Origin: Siphonodentalium dalli
Lineage: Eukaryota > Mollusca > Scaphopoda > Gadilida > Siphonodentaliidae
NCBI GenBank assembly: GCA_032622095.1
Contig: CP136063.1
Location: 61,267,897-61,331,896 of the forward strand
DNA: 64,000 nt
Reading direction: 5' to 3'
Shown: piece after piece, positions 23,649-34,959 of the stretch
Layout of the letters: every line of letters begins with the position of its first letter
Numbering within the stretch: the stretch's first letter is position 1
Program-made: the position numbers and the translations under genes
The notes under the pieces: model-generated
What the model was told of the DNA's origin: nothing
Seen by the model: only the letters and a program-made list of their open reading frames with translations
The model's database searches: none

Positions 23649-25065
23649 GCTATTTCAACAATACCTCGTGCACAATTGATACTGTATAACATATTTAAAA
23701 ACAAGTATAATGTGCGCTGCTGTATGCTATATTTTCAACATTCCCTACGATGTCAGATGCATCATATTTTGTGACACTGGTGCATTTTGACACAAATAGC
23801 CTGGCATATATTCATACTTCAGTGATTTTCTAACAGAAATGACACAAGACAGTTGAAAAAACAACACTAAGAAGCTAGCATATATTGTAATTTGAAATAA
23901 TTATAGTTTAAGTACCCCTAATATTATTTTTTTTAAATATTTTGAACTCATTTAGTCATCCATTAAAACGAAACCAAAACGAGATTACGAAATGTTTTTG
24001 TTTTTCTGAGACAGTTGATCAAACAATACAACAGCCCTAAGATTAACTTGGATGACCGATTGCGCAGTATCTATACCTGCATGAATTGCATATGTTGTGG
24101 ATTGTGTCCGCTGTGTATGAGATGTGTAACCTTGTTTTGATTGATTTTAATAAGAATAGTTTGCACATGCAAAGAGGGAAACGCGCGCAACACTAAAATA
24201 GATCCGGAAAGACCGTGAATCCGTACCCTCTAACAAAATATTACTTGATATATATACACATTTGATAAATTCTGTTTATATATAAATACAGTGTTTTAGG
24301 TTGTCAATCTAATGCATATTCAGGTATTTTTCTATGTTTAAAAAAAAAAATTATTTGAACAGTGAATTATTTCATACTTGTGAGAAATTTCGGTAGGAGG
24401 GTATTCCGAGTTTTTAGTCACGTGATGTTTACAATCCATTTTGTCAAAGTTTGCCTTCGATTTGTCCGTTTTGATCGCGTGGTTCTGCTGACTTGTGGGG
24501 GATCTCCGGGGTTGGTTGATTTGGGGAATCGACATCTAGTCGCCCTGGGCTGTGATCAGTGGGTGGGTTCCTCGGATTGAGTACTTCAATATAATACACA
24601 ATGTTTTAAGTAATCAGTTTGTATTAAAATTTGGCTGTCTCTTATATGTGACTGGAATAACGTCAATAAAAGAAATGGAATGCTTGCCATTTGTAATCAT
24701 GTGGGAATTTTAGTCCATCATACTTTGCATCATTGGGATACCTGGGATAAAACCACAGATGGTCAGAAGCAAACTTTATGATTTATTCATTTGGTCATTT
24801 CAGTTAAGTATGACATCAATTACAACCTATCATATATTGAAAGATAGTATGAATTTAAAAGCTGAATGAGAGTACTATCTGTTGAGAGTTCAATAAAAAA
24901 TAAAATAAAATAATAGTATTAGTGAATAATATGTCAGGTCAGGTGCTCTTCGCTTAAATCTTTTCGGTTGTTGGAGGTAGTAATATCTTGCTGCACAGCT
25001 GACATTGATATGGAATGATTCAGTGTGTTTTCATGTGTATATTCAAGGTACAATGTTAAGAGAAC
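23649..25065. other. No gene seen: AT-rich spacer, copy 2
   Basis: Same as 7463-8880, with one base less in an A/T run and few substitutions. Confidence 0.7.
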
Positions 25066-25592
25066 CCATTCTCACACATGCAACATGTATATAGAGTTTC
25101 TCCCGGGCGGATCCTTGCGTGTTTAGCTAACTACGCTTAATCTTGTCTCACAAATAACACAAGTATATGGCGTTTCACTTGTATGTATCCTATTGTGTGC
25201 AACCGGCTGACCCTCACAAATGAATTCGTTCTCACAAGCATCACCCGTATATGGTAACAATGAATTCCTTCTCATAAGCATCGCCTCTATATGGTAACTT
25301 ATCATTATGGATTACCATGTGTCAAGTCAGATAAACAGACTATTTTGTTTCACAAACATCGCATCTAAACGGACGATATCCTATTTGGATTTTCACATGT
25401 TGTGTCTCTCGTTAGCTTTGAATCAAGTCACTCACTTAAACGGCGTTTCACCCATCTGGATCCTCATGTGAAAGATTAGACTAGTCTTCCTCGTGAATTT
25501 CTTCTGACAGAGGCCACAATTATAGGGCATTGGATCTGTGTGTATTTTCGCGTGTTTGGCGAGGCTTCCTTTTTTACTTAATCCGTTCTGAC
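25065..25592 (-). pseudogene. Decayed fingers and severed end of the array, copy 2
   Basis: This contains the same decayed finger fragments as 8880-9240. It also contains the last one and a half fingers of segment 3 (KKFTRKTSLIFHMRIQ and the NGLSKKGSLAKH finger), which a hAT insertion at 25593 has cut from the rest of the array. Confidence 0.7.
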
Positions 25593-26159
25593 TAGAGGTG
25601 CCACGATTATTGATTTTGATAATCGATAATCGGTCGTCAATAATCGACTATAATCGATTAATCGTACCTAATATTAATAACATCAGTGGAAGTATACCGT
25701 AATATGGCCTATTGCCTGGGTGCTCGTTAACTCAATAACTGCACTGTGCCACTGTCGCTGGTCATTTGAGACATTGGCTGATCAATGTAATATTGCCACC
25801 TTTCAAGTATATTAAAATATACAACGATGTCGCAATGTGTTCAAATCTGCAGTGCGGCCAATTTGTAGAATATACAACGATCCGACGAGAAACCATGTCA
25901 CATCATCAAATGAACTGCCAACTGTTTGCAACATATATCAGTAGTACTCATGTTATTGGAATCTCTTTGGTACACGATCAAAAGATGTCAACACCTCGGT
26001 TGTAGATAGAACTGTGTAAAATAAACATGGTATTCAATAATACCCGGCATCTTCTGACATCCGATATAAATAACACAGATTAATCGACGATGGAAATGGT
26101 AATCGATTATCAGCTTTATCAACGGTTCATCGATAATACGATTAATCGTGGCACCCCTA
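25593..26159. mobile_element. 567-bp hAT-type MITE inserted in a zinc finger
   Basis: An 8-bp target duplication GTTCTGAC flanks it (25585-25592 and 26160-26167). The ends are TAGAGGTGCCACGATTAT and AATCGTGGCACCCCTA, and the interior near both ends is rich in AATCGAT. Eight-base duplications with T/CAGRGGTG ends are typical of the hAT superfamily. The empty site is preserved at about 9398-9405 in copy 1. It interrupts a finger after CDICQN. No transposase is encoded. Confidence 0.92.
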
Positions 26160-26552
26160 GTTCTGACAAATATCACATTTATGTGGCGTCTCTCCCATGT
26201 GGATCCTCGTGTGCACAATCAAATCACCAATATGAGAGAATCCTTTTTGACAAGTATCACACTTGTATGATTTCTCCCCCGGGTGGATCTTCATGTGTAC
26301 AGTCAAATGACTTATCGCAGTGAATCCTTTCTGACAAATATCACATTTATATGGATTCCCACCCGTGTGGATCCTCATGTGTACAGTCAAATGACTCATC
26401 TGGGTGAATCCTTTATGACAAATATCACATTTATATGGTTTCTCGCCCGTGTGGATCCTCTTGTGTAGAGTCAAATAACTCATCGTAGCGAATCCTTTCT
26501 GACAACTATAACACTGATATGGTTTCCCGCCCGTGTGGATCCTCATGTGCAC
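26160..26552 (-). pseudogene. C2H2 zinc-finger array segment 3, copy 2 (truncated by hAT)
   Basis: Four full fingers remain (131 codons) before the element boundary. Compared with copy 1 there is a Thr-to-Pro change in one HTGE linker (HPGEKS) and a Ser-to-Thr change (MGETPH). The upstream frameshift is shared with copy 1. Confidence 0.75.
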
Positions 26553-26581
26553 AGTCAGACTACTCTTATGTGTGAATCCTT

Positions 26582-26824
26582 TCAGAAAATATCACACTTA
26601 TATGGATTCTCGCCCATGTGGATTCTCTTGTGAGCAGTCAAATTACTCATCTGAGTGAATCTCTTCTGACAAATATCACACTTATACTTATTTGGTTTCT
26701 CTCCCGTGTGGATCCTCTTTTGTACAGCCAATTGACTCATCTGAGTGACTCCTTTCTGACAAACATCACACTTACATGACTTCTTTCCCGTATGGATCCT
26801 CTTTTGTACAGTTAAATTACCCAT
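26582..26824 (-). pseudogene. C2H2 zinc-finger array segment 2, copy 2
   Basis: The translation is identical to 9822-10064, including the two His-to-Gln ligand losses and the terminal frameshift. Confidence 0.75.
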
Positions 26825-26866
26825 CTGAGTGAATCCTTTCTGACAAATATCACATTTAAATGGTTT

Positions 26867-27706
26867 CTAGCCCGTGTGGATTTCCTGGTGCACAGTCAAT
26901 TGACTCATCCAAGTGAATCCTTTCTGACAAATATCACACTTATATGGTTTCTCACCCGTGTGGATCCTCATGTGCACAATCAGACTACTCATCTGGGTGA
27001 ATCCTTTCTGACAAATATCACATTTATATGGTTTCTCTCCCGTATGGATCCTCTTGTGCACAGTCAATTGACTCGTCCGAGTGAATCCTTTCTGACAAAT
27101 ATCACACCGGTATGGTTTCTCACCCGTGTGGATCCTCTTGTGTACAGTCAAATAACTCATATGGGTGAATCCTTTCTGACAAATATCACACTTATATGGT
27201 TTCTCACCCGTGTGGATCCTCATGTGTCTAGTCAAATGACTCATCAGAGCGAATCCTTTCTGACAAATATCACATTTATATGGTTTCTCGCCCGTATGGA
27301 TCATCGTGTGTACAGTCAAATTACTCTTCGAAGTAAATTCGTTCTGACAAATATCACACTTATATGGGTTCTCGCCCGTGTGGATCCTCTTGTGTACAGT
27401 CAAATTACTCATATGGGTGAATCCTTTCTGACAAATATCACATTTATATGGTTTCTCGCCCGTGTGGATCCTCTTGTGTACAGTCAAATTACTTATGTCA
27501 GTGAAACCTTTCTGACAACTATCACATCTATATGGTTTCTCGCCCGTGTGGATCCTCATGTGTGAAGTCAAATTACTCATCCGAGTGAATCCTTTCTGAC
27601 AAATATCACATTTATATGGTTTTTCTCCCGCGTGGATCATCTTGTGTACATTCAAATGACTCATCCCCGAGAATCCTTTCTGACAAATATTACATTGATG
27701 TGCCAT
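26867..27706 (-). CDS. Ten-finger C2H2 zinc-finger protein, copy 2
   Basis: This 279-residue, ten-finger frame is identical in translation to 10107-10946, with the same TAG at the end (26867-26869) replacing a linker Glu codon. The upstream context (MITE-B fragment at about 27729-27850, possible acceptor AAAGAAACAG) is the same. Identity over all ten fingers means recent duplication or gene conversion. It may encode a short nuclear DNA-binding protein if an upstream exon and promoter exist, but neither was recognised. Confidence 0.75.
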   Translation of the reverse strand: MAHQCNICQKGFSGMSHLNVHKMIHAGEKPYKCDICQKGFTRMSNLTSHMRIHTGEKPYRCDSCQKGFTDISNLTVHKRIHTGEKPYKCDICQKGFTHMSNLTVHKRIHTGENPYKCDICQNEFTSKSNLTVHTMIHTGEKPYKCDICQKGFALMSHLTRHMRIHTGEKPYKCDICQKGFTHMSYLTVHKRIHTGEKPYRCDICQKGFTRTSQLTVHKRIHTGEKPYKCDICQKGFTQMSSLIVHMRIHTGEKPYKCDICQKGFTWMSQLTVHQEIHTG

Positions 27707-27850
27707 CTCTCCTGTTTCTTTAATAAAAGAAATAAAATCAATATTAATTGATAGAATCTTTACTGGGCAGGGATTTCCATCTCTTACGTATTATTTAATA
27801 CACAGGAAACTATATAATATTTGTTATTCAAAGAGATAATCCATCTTTAA

Positions 27851-29102
27851 GATTATAAACTCCCATTATTTTACTAGTCTCTTTGGTATAAAACAAAACA
27901 TCTCTGTTTGTTAGTTTTAGCTCCTTTATCCACAAGAAGGTAAATAGGCAAGCGATGAGTTATGTCTTCCACAAAAAATACCAGCGGTAAATGATGAGAT
28001 GATAGTTGGAGAATATAATGTCAATGAGGGTTGCACGACATTCTATTATTCTTGTGGGTTTAGTTATTGTTCGTAGAAACATAAATGACTTCCATCGGTT
28101 TGAGACATTCTGATGGCATTATCAGTATTTATGTTCATGTTGCAATCTCCCACCAGGAAACATTATTTTTTCTCCTTATATGTATTTAGTTAGTTAGTAA
28201 TGTTTCAAGTTTTTCAAGAAAGATATTGACGTCAGAATGTGGGCATCCAAGTTGATTCTTGTTTATATGATCACGGATTTCAATAAATAAGCTTTCAAAG
28301 ATTTTCATGAATATAGATAAGTCTGATCGAACTTGTGCTTTAATGTTATCATTAACATAAATTCCAACACACCCTCTTCTCTGTCATTGCTATTGTTTTC
28401 ATATAAACAGTAACTCCCCGTTTTGTCGGTCCATTGGAGAATCAGCTGTCAGTCAAGATTCAATAACACCTATTAACGAACCAAAGCCGGACGATTGGGT
28501 CGTATATAGACTATACATGCACATGTATCTGATATTGTGACGTCACCAATTATTATCTAATACGACGCTGTTGTTTTGAATTTCGGGAGCGCGAATGTCG
28601 CACAGTAGATCGGTGGGGTTGAAGCATTAATGTCGTAATCGGATGCCAAGATGCCAACCCAAATCAGTCGACCTGCAACATTCTCCTATTTATATAAACA
28701 TCATAAAATAATTTATTTGTGTTTATTTATAAGGGAAAGTGGGTCCATACTGAATTTCTAACGGGTCTACCCCGGCACTCTACTGGATCAAATCATCGGA
28801 CCCTAGGAAGTTTTAATATTTTTTTAAATAAACTAGAATCCAACTCTCAGTATAAAAAATCTTGTGTTGAGAACAATAATGTTCTGAGGAGTAGACCGAT
28901 TTACTGTCACAATTGCGAGTTTATTATTTATTTGGGTACCGGTATTTTAGGCCCGTTGTGTAAATGTATGACACGCCAAACACGGGTCGTGCTATCTTAG
29001 CTTGACATTGGCCCGTCTCTGGCACTTGTCACGTTTGTTTGATTTATACATCGAGCCATTTTAGCATACCGGTATCTGATACAAAATTATGTCTGCTATA
29101 AT
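27851..29102. other. No gene seen: diverged end of duplicated block, copy 2
   Basis: Counterpart of 11091-12364, with many small differences (for example CCAGCGTAATATGATG versus CCAGCGGTAAATGATG). No gene is supported. Confidence 0.7.
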
Positions 29103-30169
29103 TAGAGCTTGAAAATGTGACACTTTTTCACTAATATCTTCTATATCAGTTTCTGCTGTTTAGAACTGATTGAGAATTGTGACTTTATTTTGTATTGTTT
29201 ATATTAACATATCATTGAGGCAATGAAATAAGAAATTCTTTGGGTCCTAGGCCCTTCCGATCCCTCAAAAATTTGACTTTACAGGAAGCGGTATAAAATT
29301 TTCACAAAAAAATCACAATTGGGATTCTAGTCACATTTCAACAAGGAATGAGAAGAACTGTGCTATGTAAGTGAGACATACCATTACCCGTGAATATTCC
29401 AAGTCATTGGAACCAAAATTGTTACTTTGGATAAAAATGGCCGCCAAAATATGGAAAATTGTAAATATTGTAAATATATTGCCCCAGCGTTCACTGCAAT
29501 CGCTTACAATCTGTGGTTGATGAAGTAAATTGGCTATTCTGACTTATATCCATTGAAAACTAACATGTATGATTCATCTTGGTTAAGTTTTAGTATTGTA
29601 ACCACTGACATTACCAGAAATATTGGATTTTACTCTCACACACTTGACATAAATATCGGCAAAAATTCACTGTGGTCATTTTTATTAAAAGTAAACTGTA
29701 ACTAACTTTGATATGAACGGTGTTTATCGTTTTGATCTAATGTAAATGCGTCACACTAAGGTCATTATAGAGCAAATTACTCAAGATGACTTCCAAAATG
29801 GCAACCAACTTGGGTAAAAAGTTCATTGTTCACATATATCCGGAACATTATTGTCTGCTGTTCCGAAAAGTTAGCAAATTGTAACTTACTTGGTTATTAT
29901 GCATGTTAGGTAATCAACTAACAACTAAATATTATTGGCTGTCCCGGTTCCTTATGGGACATGACAAATTCATTTTAAAGTTGATTATGGAATTTTGCCG
30001 AAAACCTCTTTTGGGATTCTGGCCACTTTGAATCTTTGAAACGGAACTAAGATGAACCATAATCGGTGGTGACTATTCTGGCTATTTTGACTCATTAGGA
30101 TAAAATTGATCACCTCGATACAAGAGGGGGGTCAATATGGTAGCCCGCGAGTTACTGCATGGTCATAGG

Positions 30170-32200
30170 TGAGGTGAATCAGTATAATGGAGTTATTTTA
30201 TTATCACGAATGATGTGAACAGATATACAAGGAATGTCTATATGATCGTGAGTGGGATGTCCATTGTGAGATGTATATATATATACAAGTAGTGGCCGTA
30301 TGGTAATGTGTGAGCTGAATATGTTTACATGGAGTGACTGTATGGTTGTATGGTTATGTGTGGATGTACGGGTAACACGCTGTGGCTGTACGGACAATGA
30401 TATTGTGTGCGGATATAACGGGAGTAGCTACAATGTCATATATGTGTTGTGTATGTATATATGGAGTGACTATGGTCATTGGTGGGATGTATAGGTGTAT
30501 ATTTGGTGGCTGTATTGCCACATGTGGGTGACCATGTATACATCTGGTGTCTATGTGACCATGGGTGGGGTATATCGATAAATAGGGAGTGGTTGGATGA
30601 ATATGTGTAATGTGTATAGGTGTACATGGACTGACAGCACGGTCATGAATATACATGCCTCAGTATATCTGGGTGGTCGTTGGCGAGCGTGTAGGTATAT
30701 AGGGAGTGCCGTGGTGGTAACGGGTGGGATGTATATTTATATATGTCGTGGATGTATATTGTCATCGGTGGATGTATAGGTATACAGGGATTAACTGTAT
30801 GATCATGGATGGTGTGTATGAGTACACAGCGAGTGACTGAATTGTCATGTGTGGGGTATATTGATTGATTGATTGGGGTTTATTGTCGCTTTAGCCACTA
30901 AGGCCATATCACGACATTGCCAGTTTTAGTGGTGGAGGAAATCCGCACACTTGCGACTAATCTAACAGTGATTTCAATGGCTGATAAACTCGTCAACCAT
31001 GTGCGGCAAACCACCGGCCATCGGCGAGTAACTGGTGTGGGGTGTATATAAAAGTATGGAATGTATAATTGATCATGTGTGAGAAGTATTAGTACACCTG
31101 GAAGGACTTTATTGTCATTGGTGATGTGTATATGTACACCTGGCGTGACTATATGGGCATGTTTGTGTTGCATATGTATATATCGAGTGGCTATATTACC
31201 ATGGGTATGGTGAATAGGTATACAGGGAGTGACTGTGTCGCAATTAATGAAATGAATAGGTGTACAAGGAGTGACCGTGTGATCACCAATGTGGTGAATA
31301 TGTATACACGGGGTGAAATGGGTAAGGTGTAGGAGTATACCTGGTGTGCATGTATGGTGACTCATTGTCATATGTTATGTGTACGGGTATACGCCAAGTG
31401 GTTGTATGGTCATTGGGCGAGGGGTATATATGTATAACACGTGTGACTATATGACCATTGTTGAGGTGCATATGTATACCTGGAGTCACTCTATGGTTAT
31501 GCGTGAGGTGTATATGCTTATCTTGAGTGGCTATTTCGCAATTGGCGTGGCTAGTAGATATGCAGGGATTGACCGTATGACCAATGGTGATGTGAATATG
31601 TGTACCTGTAGTCACTGTATGATCATGAATGTGGTGAATACATGGAGTGGCTATATGGTCATGGATCAGGTGTAACAGTTTACATGGTGTACATGTATGT
31701 TGATCCATGCCTGTGTGGGGGTATATGGGTATACGCAAGTGGGGTTATATGACCATTGGTGAGGTGCATATGTATACATGGAGCGATGCAATGGTCATGG
31801 GTGGGGTGTATATGTATACCTTGGGTGGCTATTTGGCCATGGGTGTGGAACATAGGTACACATGGATTGACTTTATGGCCAATGGTGAGGCCAATAGGTA
31901 TACAATGATTGACTGTGTGATCATGAATGTGGTGAATATGTATACATATAGTGACGATACGGTCATTGGTCAGTTGTAGGAGGTATACCTGGTGTGCATG
32001 CATTAAATTGTTATTGACAGATGTATGGTCATGTGTGGTGTGCAGGGATATACACAAGTATGGCTGTGTGGTTATGGGTGATGTGTATGTTTATAAAGCG
32101 AGCGACTATATTGTCATATGTGTGTTGTTTATTTGTATTTGGAGTGACTGTATGGCCCTGGTGGGTTGTACATGTGTACCTTGGGTGGCTATCGCTTTCC
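30170..32200 (+). repeat. 42-bp minisatellite, about 2 kb
   Basis: The unit is degenerate, of the type GTGAATAGGTATACAGGGAG then TGACTGTGTCGCAATTAATGAA (42 bp). Because 42 is divisible by 3, all frames stay open over long stretches and give 14-residue peptide periods (for example HTVTPCTPIHFINC on the minus strand). I treat those frames as by-products. A SINE-like insert interrupts the array at 30858-31034. Confidence 0.88.
30858..31034 (+). mobile_element. SINE-like insertion in the 42-bp minisatellite
   Basis: The element is flanked by GTGTGGGGT (30849-30857 and 31035-31043). It starts with (TTGA)n and contains TTTATTGTCGCTTTAGCCAC, GGCCATATCACGAC and AAACCACCGGCC. It resembles, from memory, a short repeat common in mollusc genomes. 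A diverged relative may be at about 49661-49760. Caution: the flanking repeat could partly reflect the minisatellite period. Confidence 0.55.
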
Positions 32201-33305
32201 ACAATAACTCAATGATATGTTGCTTGATATAGAGATCACACCAGAGAGCCTTCCTTGGTGGCGTGTATGCACAATGGAGGAAATGTTAAACGATTTTCCT
32301 GCCAATAGTTGATAAATGTTTATGCTAATGGGCAAGAGTAGCCACATATTATGGTCGGATGGTCCCTCTCAGTTCCGTTTCAAAGTTCTGCCCATTTATT
32401 TTCAAAAACTTGGCCAGAATCCCAAATGACGTTTTCGGCACAATTGTACACTGCACATTTTAAAATTAAATGATCGTGCCTCATAATGTACAGTGCCAAC
32501 CAGAATATAAAATGTAGTTGTCAGTCGATTAACTAACGTGTATAATAACAAAGTTAGTAACGCTTTGCTACCTTTTCGGAACAGCAGATAATTATGTTCC
32601 GGATATATGTGAAAATCAACTTTTTACCCAATTTAGTTGCCATTTTGGAAGCCACCTTGAGTAATTTGGTCATTAAACACCTTATTGTGACACATTTAAG
32701 ATAGATAAAAACAATAAACACCTCTCATGACAAAGATAGTTACAGTTTACTTGCAAAAAAAACTCAAACATGAGAAGAGATTTTTTGCCGATATTTATGT
32801 CACGTTTGTGAGAGTGAAATCCAATATTTCTGGTAATAGTTAGTAGCAATGTTAGTATTCAATGTATAGAAGGCAGAATAGCCAATTTCATTCATCAACC
32901 ACAAATTGTAAGCGATTCCAGGACACACTGGGGCAATATATACCATTTTCCATATATTGGCGGCCATTTTGGTGGCCATTTTGATCCAAAGTAACAACTT
33001 TTGTTCCTATGAATTGGAGTATCCATGTATAATGGTATTCCTCACTTATATTCCACAGTTGTGCTCATTCTTTGTTGAAATTTGAACAGAAACCCAATTG
33101 TGATTTTTTGGTGACATTTTATACCGCATTCTGTAAAATCAAACTTTTGAGGGAACGGATGGGGGCTAGGACCCCAATAATTGCTTTTTTCATTACCCCA
33201 ATGATTAGTTAATATAAAACTATAAAAAATAAGGTCACAATCCTCAACCAGTTCTAAACAACAGAAACTGATCAAGAAGATATGAGTGAAAAATAGTCAT
33301 ATTTT

Positions 33306-34018
33306 CTACTTCCGGTGGCCATTTTGAATATATGAAATTTATTTATACCTCTCAATAAGGACTACTCAACTATCAATAGATCAACATATCGCACGACTTA
33401 ATATCTCATAAACTGCCCGAGTGATTGCGAATTAAAATTTATTAAGTCAGATATTCAATTTTGGCGGCCATCTTGGATTCAATGGCCTCGAAACATGTGA
33501 ACATTGACTACCTTAATGCATCCATGTGCTCGTGGAATGTTATAGAAAACTGCCCTGGTCTATGTTCTCGTGGAAAATAATGAAAACATCGGTATTGTTC
33601 ATAGTTTAATCACGTTATGCATGCGTAAGTTCACACACTGTACTTTTTCAGATATATCTTCAAAATAAACGAAAAATCATATCATCGGTGTCACTTTAAG
33701 AAAAATATCGAGTCAGGTGCCCATCTGACGCTATCTACGCAGACACTTGTTATATTCAGTTCGAATGAAACTGAGTTTGAGAAGATACATACAGTTTTAG
33801 TATTAATTTTGAGAGAAATATTTCCCCTACCCCCAATAAGGATTTTATCGCAAAAAATCACAGTAGTTTTATAAAAATCGCTATAAAATGAAAAAGCCCC
33901 CACACCCGAGTGGCAAACAAGCAGAAAAATGTGTGAAATACATCCCTCTATCGGAAAAACATAGTCGGCTAAAATCCGCACAGGGGGAGGGTGGCCATAT
34001 GGTAGCTCAAGGTCTAAA
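33306..34018. other. No gene seen: spacer in unit 2
   Basis: It has one YY1-like motif TTGGCGGCCATCTTGGATT (about 33462-33480) and a 137-codon frame on the minus strand (33691-34104) without recognisable motifs, low-complexity in parts. Nothing else is supported. Confidence 0.6.
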
Positions 34019-34194
34019 TCAGTTCCCATGGGGATCACCACGAAGATACGCCGTGATGGTGTCATCTGAAAATACACTACCTGTATAATCTGCCCCCCCC
34101 CCACCTTGTGTCTTTATTTATACTTATATTAGTACATTAATTTCGGAAACGCTATCGGTAGTTTCTATATCGGGATCGTGTCATTCATCTCCCT
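34019..34194 (+). repeat. Continuation of duplicated unit 2
   Basis: This matches 12361-12531 with several mismatches and a longer C-run (34093-34102). It ends at the same TTAA that in copy 1 carries MITE-B. Confidence 0.8.
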
Positions 34195-34959
34195 TTAAAG
34201 TGATGTGAAACGTAAATTGAACCTCACAATTGAGTTCCCTGCGTCATTCTGTGGGAAGAGTGAATAAAATAACTCAGATACACGAAATCCCCCATCCTGA
34301 AGTCAGTTTGTACACATTATACGGCCATTCGGCTAACTATTTATATTCATCAATCGTCCCGATTAATCTCACCATAATAACACGAAAATACAAACCGATG
34401 CGTTGTCTTGTGCAGTCACGGAAATGCCCGAGCACTTCCGACTCGATTGGGATTGAATCGGGTTTCGTTCTCAGAAATGGCTTCTAGGGAGGATGACCGT
34501 TCGCTGGAATAGCGTCATGCACATCAGAATATTAAAGCGAAAAACAAATTGACATCGCAATCGGTAGTCAATTCGACAGGGAAGGAATAGAAAGGGAATT
34601 GTTGCGTGAAATCACAAACGGAAGAACATTGGCCGAGTTAGTGGCAAAGATTATAATCGAACAGTGATCGAGAGGTAATAATTCCAAAATGTTACTATTT
34701 ATAGAAAATTGTAAGCGCATTGACCGAATTTTTACATCAATCTGGCCGCAAGCACAGTACCATGCAGAAAGAGTTGTTTTACTTTTGTAACTCAAAACTG
34801 TTTAATTACATTATACCTGTACAATAGTACAAATAATTGGTATTCAATATGCCAGTACAGAACATTTGTTAGCTCATTGGCCATGAAATGTTTTTAATGG
34901 CAAATTCTGTTGTCAAGCTTTAGTAAGCACTATTCATTCTGATGGATGATAACTATAAT

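Larger units (their letters stand above)
16982..29102 (+). repeat. Tandem segmental duplication, copy 2 (main block)
   Basis: This is the direct repeat of 515-12364. It lacks the 871-bp element of copy 1 and has two extra insertions, a TTAA element (20561-21152) and a hAT element (25593-26159). The unmarked E2 counterpart is about 17623-20261. After 29102 homology to copy 1 stops and resumes at 34019. Confidence 0.92.
29108..33305. mobile_element. E3: 4.2-kb inverted-repeat element with minisatellite core
   Basis: The arms 29108-30080 and 32345-33305 are inverted copies at roughly 80 percent. The outer tips pair around TCAGTTTCTGYTGTTTAGAAC and the inner tips around TTTGAAACGGAACT. Between them is a 42-bp minisatellite. 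The arms resemble E2 (TTGGGATTCTAGTCACATTTC, AAAATGGCCGCCAAAATATG). The element lies in the 4.9 kb missing from copy 1 of the duplication. No transposase was found. Confidence 0.75.

Noticed and set aside
30354-32232. Many frames of 60-157 codons over the 42-bp minisatellite
   Set aside because: The repeat length is a multiple of three, so frames stay open by default. The peptides are 14-residue repeats without domain features.
33691-34104. 137-codon minus-strand frame
   Set aside because: Part of it lies over sequence shared with 12361-12420, where the frame is not kept, and there are no motifs.
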